This document shows, in pieces, positions 15,844 to 20,851 of a stretch of 20,851 nt of DNA. Every line of letters begins with the position of its first letter. The first letter of the stretch is position 1. The position numbers and the translations under genes are program-made. The notes beneath the pieces were generated by a model. It saw only the letters and a list, made by a program, of their open reading frames with translations. It was not told the DNA's origin and ran no database searches. The stretch is from Thalassiosira profunda (Eukaryota; Bacillariophyta; Thalassiosirophyceae; Thalassiosirales; Thalassiosiraceae): the NCBI GenBank assembly GCA_036939355.1, contig JALLAP010000086.1, positions 1-20,851 of the forward strand, read 5' to 3'.

Positions 15844-18216
15844 ATGAGTGGCTACAACTCGCTCGACAGTGCGGATTCTTGGTCCGACAACGGGACGCAA
15901 TCGTCGCGCCCTCACCCATCAAGAAGAAGCAAAGTTGCAGAAAACGGGGACGCATACGGCCACGCGGCGCCCCATTTGTATTCGACGCCGGTCGTTTCCG
16001 CCCCGCTCATCACCGCCTTTGGGCTGCCCACACTGGTCGAGTGCGAGCCTCCATCATCGACAGCTGATGTTGATGCTGATGCACGTGACGTGCACATCAC
16101 CCCGCCATCGCCCCAATTCACATCCATACAGCCGCACAGACGATCTTTATCACTGCCCGTCTCCCCCCTCAGTTCTAGAGAAGACCAGCAGGGCGTCCGG
16201 CGGAGGTTGCGAAAGTCCTGCACCGACGGCAGTTCCGACCATCCGGCGCCAACCATCAACGCCTACACCTACCGAGTACGAGCGCTGAGTGAGGTGGGGT
16301 TAGACGAGCACGTGCTTCGACTGCACCAGAATCCAGATGGAACGTACAGTCACGCGGCAGCAGAACAAAGCGACAACATGTATGTAGGTGGCGGTGAACT
16401 TGGGAAGGATGATGTGCCCGAGAGCGACACCGGACTGCTCATGTCCCAAGATGTGAAGGGCTCGGTTTCGTTGGACGCCGTGACGGGGTTGGAAGAGGCG
16501 GTGGCCACAATGGACGAGTTGCCGCCCCACGTGCATCCGTCGATTCCGCCGGAGATGCTCCATCCGCATTTTACCCAGACGGCGCCCCCGCTGAAGCTGT
16601 GGCCGCTGGCAGTTCTTGTCTTTTACAGTGAGTGACGATGTGCAGCAGTGTTACAGTTGCAAATTGCGCTCGATGTTTCTCACCCACAAACTTATTAGAT
16701 GTCAGCGGAGGCCCCTTCGGCATCGAACCCTCCATCCGTGCGGCCGGAAACTTCTACGCCATTTTGGGCTTCCTCATCTTTCCTCTGATCTGGAGCGTGC
16801 CGGAGGCGCTGGTCACGGCAGAACTGGGCGCCGCCTTCCAGGATCCGTCGGCGGGCGTGGCCTGGGTGGAGGAGGCGTTCGGGGAGAAAATGGCGTATTT
16901 GTGCGGAATCTTGGCGTGGGTGTCGGGAGCCACAGACAATGCCATTTACCCTACGCTTTGTGAGTCAATTTGGAGTGCATGCATTTTTTCGCTCTATTGC
17001 ATATGTGTCGGTGTGGACATGCTTACTTTCTCATTCATCCTCAGTTATGGAATACGTCTCCAGCGTGGCTGGGTGGGATGAGGAACAGTTTGGCGGGTGG
17101 GCACGATTTGCCTCAGTGGCGGGGATAACTGTTTGCCTCGCAATCCTGAACTACACCGGGCTGGAGATTGTTGGGAATGCGAGCTTGGTTGTCTGCATCA
17201 TCGCGATGAGCCCGTTTGTGATAATGACTGTCGTTGGGATACCGCAGGTGGTGCCATCGCGGTGGTTCCAGATGCCCGAAGATGGCGCGGATGCATTATT
17301 CGACGACGACTTCCAAACTTCAGCTGGACCGCTACCACTGCTCACTCTGGGCGGTGTCCTCTGGAGGCCCTACCTGAACAACCTCTTCTGGAACCTAAAC
17401 TCGTTCGACAGTGCCGGAAGCTTCGCTGGGGAGACTACCTCTGCAAGCACCACGTATCCGAGGGGAGTGTTCATTGGCCTCGCTCTATGTGTTCTCGCAT
17501 ACATAATGCCGCTACTGGTCGCAGTGGGAGCAACAGAGTACAGCCAGGCTGATTGGGTGGACGGCCATCTTGGTGCTGTGGCCGTGGACATTGGCGGAAA
17601 ATGGCTCGGTTTGTGGACTGTGTTTGCGGCTGGAATATCCAACTTGGCTCTCTTCGAGGCGGAAATGAGTTCAGACGCCTTCCAGCTGATGGGCATGGCT
17701 GAGCGGGGATATCTTCCAAAGGTATTCACAGCGCGGAGCAAGTACGGCACGCCAACAACGGGCATCATCTTCAACTCCTGCGTCATCATTGCCTTCTGCA
17801 CGGCTGACTTTGAGCAGCTCCTGGAGTTACTCAATTCAGTCTATGCAATCTCACTGTTGATGGAGTATGCGGCCTTTGTCAAGCTGCGACTGTATCACAA
17901 GGAGCTGCAGCGACCCTACCGGATCCCAATACCAGACTGGGCAGCAGTGCTCCTTGTGATGCCACCAACGGCTGGCATATTGGCAGTGATCGCAATATCA
18001 AACTGGTATGTGTATATCTTTTGTGTCGGTGCATTGGCTTCTGGCGCAATCCTGTTCAAGATCTCCGAGATGTCCAAAGACAAAGGGTGGTTTACCTTCG
18101 AGTCAAAGGAGCTGCGAAAGAATCAGCATTCGATGACTCCGCTGCACGATGAAGAGATTGATGGGCAAACAAAGGATCCACTAGACGACGACTTTGCGCA
18201 AGATGATATCAGATGA
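15844..18216 (+). CDS. APC-family transporter, plant LAT/PUT polyamine-uptake type
   Basis: Exons 15844-16627, 16699-16959 and 17045-18216 join across 71- and 85-base GT-AG introns to give 738 residues. Both junctions restore family motifs: FYNVSGGPFGIE and IYPTLFMEYV. The core from residue 251 on has about twelve hydrophobic segments. SGGPFGIEPSIRAAG, FPLIWSVPEALVTAELGAAF and WVSGATDNAIYP closely follow plant polyamine uptake transporters (PUT/RMV1), which import polyamines and paraquat and belong to the L-type amino acid transporter branch of APC. LNSFDSAGSFAGET fits the substrate-binding helix 6 region. The first 250 residues are hydrophilic, Ser/Pro/His-rich, with no recognised domain, and are probably a cytosolic regulatory region. 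The C-terminal tail is short and acidic. Polyamine specificity is inferred; another cationic amino acid is possible. Confidence 0.87.
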
Positions 18217-18466
18217 GCTGCCAGATAGTGTCTAAGTAGGCTTGATGTGCAGAGGATGCTGCTCTGGTCTCAACAACCTCGCTCGGCCAAAACTCTCCTC
18301 ACATTGAAGGGCATTGGATCTGAGAAACGGCACTCCGAGGTAAACGGCACTTCCCTGGCGGCTCCTCTAGCCACAATCCAAGAGATCCGTTGCGCAAATA
18401 ATGAGGAGCACAGTAGGAGGCGCCGCCGGAATGCAAAGCCTCAACTGAGAGTAGGAGCCGGCCAAG
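18217..18466. other. Intergenic region, promoter of EXS-domain gene
   Basis: 250 bases between two plus-strand genes. An open frame starting at 18247 crosses into the next gene's first intron, but its composition is unlike a protein domain and it looks fortuitous. The stretch should hold the transporter's 3' end and the EXS gene's promoter. I see no repeat or RNA gene. Confidence 0.5.
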
Positions 18467-20851
18467 ATGTTGATGCCCATTATCGCCGCCGTGGGCTCCT
18501 TCGTGGTGTCGGAGCGCATTGTGAGTTAATGGGCCAGGAGTGCACCAAACCTGTTATGAGTAGATGCGATCGTTGTTGCAAGTGAATTATGAATTGCAAC
18601 TCACGCTCCATGCCACCTGCAGCTCAAGCCGAAGGCCACCGCACTCGTCGTATTGGCGTGCTTGGCCGTCTACGACATATTCGTGGCCCCGCCCGCGCAC
18701 ATTGACCACTCTTTTCCAAGCACCAATGCAACACATGCACAGCACGGCGCACATGACAACAGCGAGCTGGACGAGTTCTGGGAGTACGACGCCCATTATT
18801 CCTCGGAGGAGGACGACCTGGCCACATCGTTGAGGTGCTACCGCGGCCCGGCCCTTTTAGCAGTGGCCCTATTTTGNGGAGGAGGACGACCTGGCCACAT
18901 CGTTGAGGTGCTACCGCGGCCCGGCCCTTTTAGCAGTGGCCCTATTTTGTGCGGCGTACAGCCTGCGCATGTGGCGCAGAAACGGGGTGGCGGTGGACGA
19001 ACTGATCTTTTTGCCGGGGACGCCTCACGAATTTCGCCTCACGGGCGGTGACAAGAGCACGCACGGGTTTGAAAGTGCAGGGGGCATTGGGGATCGAGGG
19101 GGGACTGAGGATGCGCCGATACTAGAGGGAGAGAGTACGGAGAATACCGCAGTGGAGGGATCTCCTATCAAAAGCTGCTTTTCGGAGGGAGATGCAGCGG
19201 GGGGTGCCGCGAGGCCTCCGCTGCCGCTGCGGACCCATTCGCGAAGTCACGGGGATATCACATCGGTAGAGCCTGGATTGGAGACGCCACAGGTGGAGCG
19301 ACAACCGTTGATGCTGGAATCCGGCTCGATTTCCGCCCCCACTTCCTCCCTGTTTCGCTCGGAGGGATCGCCCACATCAGCTCCCATGACCTTCCTCAAA
19401 GATCAAGCATTGAAGGGCATTGATATGCTGGTGGTACGAAAGCCCTTTCCTCCGCTGCCGCTTTCTACTCAGGACTTAGCCGCCGCAGGGGAGCCAACTG
19501 CAGCCAACAACGAAATGTACGACGCAGAGTATGCACCATCGGGGCCGAGCGTGGCGGGAGCGGCGCTGGACCTCAGCCTCCCGGTGCTGTTCAACTTTCA
19601 CATGTTCGTGGTGTTGATGAAGGTTCATTATAGGAAGGAGGCCGAGAAGTACGAAGAGGAAGAACTGTCGAACGATGCGGGAGATGGAAAGGTGGACGTG
19701 AAGGACAGCTCGTTCTTCAAAGTGCCCGAGCTGCCGCCGAAGATCCTCCCGCTGTTCTTCATCACGCCCCTGATCCTTCGGTCGATGGTGCCCCCGCGGC
19801 AACGAAGGCGGTTTTACAAGACGCTGCTTTCCGCGACGGTATTCTCTCCCTTCAAAGCCGTGCGGTTCCGAGATGCGTTTGTGGCGGACTGCTTGACGTC
19901 GTTGGTCCGACCTGTTGGCGATCTCGTCAATGCGCTGGCCTACTACTGGACGGTGATCTTCGGGCTGATCTCCGGAAAATACGATTTGGACCGCGCCGGC
20001 CACATAGTCTCGAAGTCGATGCTGATGCACGGGCTGATACTACCGGCACTGAGCATGATGCCGCTGCTGATCAAGTTCCTGCAAACGCTGCGTCAGGCCT
20101 TCGACACGGGGAAACGGTGGCCTTATCTTGGCAATGCGTTCAAGTATTACACGGCGGGGCTTGTCATTTTGTACGGAATGACCCACACGGCGGGGGAGCG
20201 GAGCGTGTGGTGGGTATCTTCGANCGGCGGGGCTTGTCATTTTGTACGGAATGACCCACACGGCGGGGGAGCGGAGCGTGTGGTGGGTATCTTCGATTGT
20301 CGCCACGACGCTGTATCAGATAATCTGGGACGTCTGGATCGACTGGGAACTGCTCGTGTACGTGCCTCACGAGGCGTCTCGCAGACGAAGCGGATCGAAG
20401 ATTGCGCACCAGTGTCGCAAGTTCCATCGCGTGTGGCAGAGGATAAAGCTTCGCCCCAAACGGCTTTACGAGGATGACTCCTACTACTGGAAGGCGTTGG
20501 CTTTCAACACCGTCACGCGCTTCTGTTGGATGGCGGGATTTATGCCTGCGTATCGGGTATCGACAACTGACGGGTCAATGCAGGTGACGTTTGTCGATAC
20601 TTTACACGGCTGGTCGTTCGTCTTGTTGGCCACGATCGAGATTTTCCGAAGAAGTGTCTGGGGCATTATCAAAGTGGAACTGGAAACGATCAAGCTGACA
20701 AGTGGAGAGAAGGACTTATCCTATGCTTCGACTGCCGACGAGTATTTGCGAGAGGGAAAGTGGAAAGCGCCTCCTCGGCCCAAGAGTTCGGGGCAAAAGT
20801 CTTGGGCCCAACGATGGCGAGCAGGCAGGGGAAGCGTCCACGCAGAGCAAT
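18467..20851 (+). CDS. EXS-domain membrane protein (ERD1/XPR1/SYG1 type), 3' end missing, two assembly breaks
   Basis: Exon 1 is 18467-18520 (MLMPIIAAVGSFVVSERI); a 102-base GT-AG intron precedes exon 2 at 18623, which runs to the window edge. The frame shifts twice, each time at an N (18877 and 20224) flanked by an exact 72-base duplication. Counting each duplicated block once restores a single frame through both points. EXS landmarks follow in order: VFSPFKAVRFRDAFVADCLTSL, then LLIKFLQTLRQAFDTGKRW, then IIWDVWIDWELL just past the second break, and a C-terminal FRRSVWGIIKVELE. Members export or recycle phosphate (XPR1, PHO1) or act in the Golgi (ERD1). No SPX domain precedes EXS, and the start lies 250 bases after the previous gene, so this resembles the ERD1 kind more than PHO1/XPR1. 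A hydrophilic insert of about 180 residues (about 19050-19560) sits after the second hydrophobic segment. Phosphate transport is inferred. Confidence 0.8.
18805..18949 (+). repeat. Assembly artefact: exact 72-base duplication around one N (first)
   Basis: Bases 18805-18876 are repeated exactly at 18878-18949, separated by a single N at 18877. The extra 73 bases shift the reading frame of the EXS-domain gene by one; with one copy ignored, SSEEDDLATS runs directly into LRCYRGPALLAVALFCAAYS in one frame. This fits two contigs with an unmerged end overlap placed side by side with a one-base gap, not a biological repeat. Confidence 0.95.
20152..20296 (+). repeat. Assembly artefact: exact 72-base duplication around one N (second)
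   Basis: Bases 20152-20223 are repeated exactly at 20225-20296 around a single N at 20224, the same geometry and length as the first artefact. With one copy ignored, WWVSS continues into IVATTLYQIIWDVWIDW, the expected EXS sequence, and the frame stays open to the window edge. Confidence 0.95.

Noticed and set aside
15616..15915. 100-codon upstream extension of the lipase frame
   Set aside because: It overlaps the first codons of the divergent transporter gene, has no membrane or domain features, and using it would bury the clear signal peptide that begins at 15615.
16077..16097. Near-palindromic GCACGTGACGTGC, possible bHLH/bZIP site
   Set aside because: It lies within the coding sequence of the transporter's N-terminal region and encodes ARDVH in frame; no independent support for regulation.
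18247..18585. 112-residue frame upstream of the EXS gene
   Set aside because: It runs through the first exon and intron of the EXS gene in another frame, and its translation has no recognisable content.
18805..18949. Exact 72-base tandem repeat considered as a biological duplication
   Set aside because: A single N lies exactly between the copies, the frame breaks, and the same 72-base-plus-N pattern recurs at 20152-20296; an assembly joint explains all of this.

Overview
The window is nuclear DNA from a eukaryote, most likely a secondary-plastid alga of the stramenopile (heterokont) type, with a diatom the best guess. Three things support this. Short GT-AG introns (71-124 bases) interrupt five of the nine genes. 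Genes lie on both strands with tight spacing and no operon logic. One protein begins with a signal peptide whose predicted cleavage site is followed directly by Phe, like the 'ASAF' bipartite plastid-targeting signal of diatoms. The species assignment is inference; no rRNA or organelle marker is present. I saw no tRNA, rRNA, transposon or CRISPR array.

Layout, left to right. (1) A protein kinase, cut off by the left edge, with four introns (+, to 1363). (2) A small membrane methyltransferase of the isoprenylcysteine methyltransferase/PEMT type with an apparent plastid-targeting leader (-, 1541-2369). (3) A single-pass, Golgi-type sulfotransferase-like protein (+, 2622-3713). (4) A membrane-anchored short-chain dehydrogenase (+, 4027-5192). 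(5) An UNC-93-like major-facilitator protein (-, 5212-6714). (6) A giant intronless gene (+, 7305-13673). (7) A class 3 (diacylglycerol-lipase-like) lipase with a signal sequence or membrane anchor (-, 13738-15615). (8) An APC-family transporter of the plant LAT/PUT polyamine type (+, 15844-18216). (9) An EXS-domain (ERD1/XPR1-type) membrane protein running off the right edge (+, 18467-20851). Gene 9 is broken in this assembly by two artefactual 72-base duplications, each joined by a single N.

The most interesting item is gene 6. It encodes about 2122 residues with a signal peptide, a TULIP (BPI/LBP-like) lipid-binding domain, and four further repeats in an A-B-A-B order with a period near 630 residues. 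A transmembrane helix follows, then two copies of a module resembling the bacterial PqiA/LetA inner-membrane family. In bacteria PqiA and LetA work with MCE-domain tunnels (PqiB/LetB) in intermembrane lipid transport. Here a chain of TULIP-like modules on the lumenal or outer side is covalently joined to a PqiA-like membrane part, which suggests a one-polypeptide lipid-transfer machine. This reading rests on motif recognition and has not been tested by profile search or structure.

Two head-to-head gene pairs (5/6 and 7/8) and two closely convergent pairs (4/5 and 6/7) frame the giant gene. A secreted or membrane-anchored lipase lies tail-to-tail with it and a divergent UNC-93-like protein lies upstream. 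The lipid theme may be coincidence, since eukaryotic neighbours need not share a pathway. A nearly identical block of about 40 bases sits 160-175 bases upstream of both gene 3 and gene 4, in the same orientation, and is a candidate shared promoter element.
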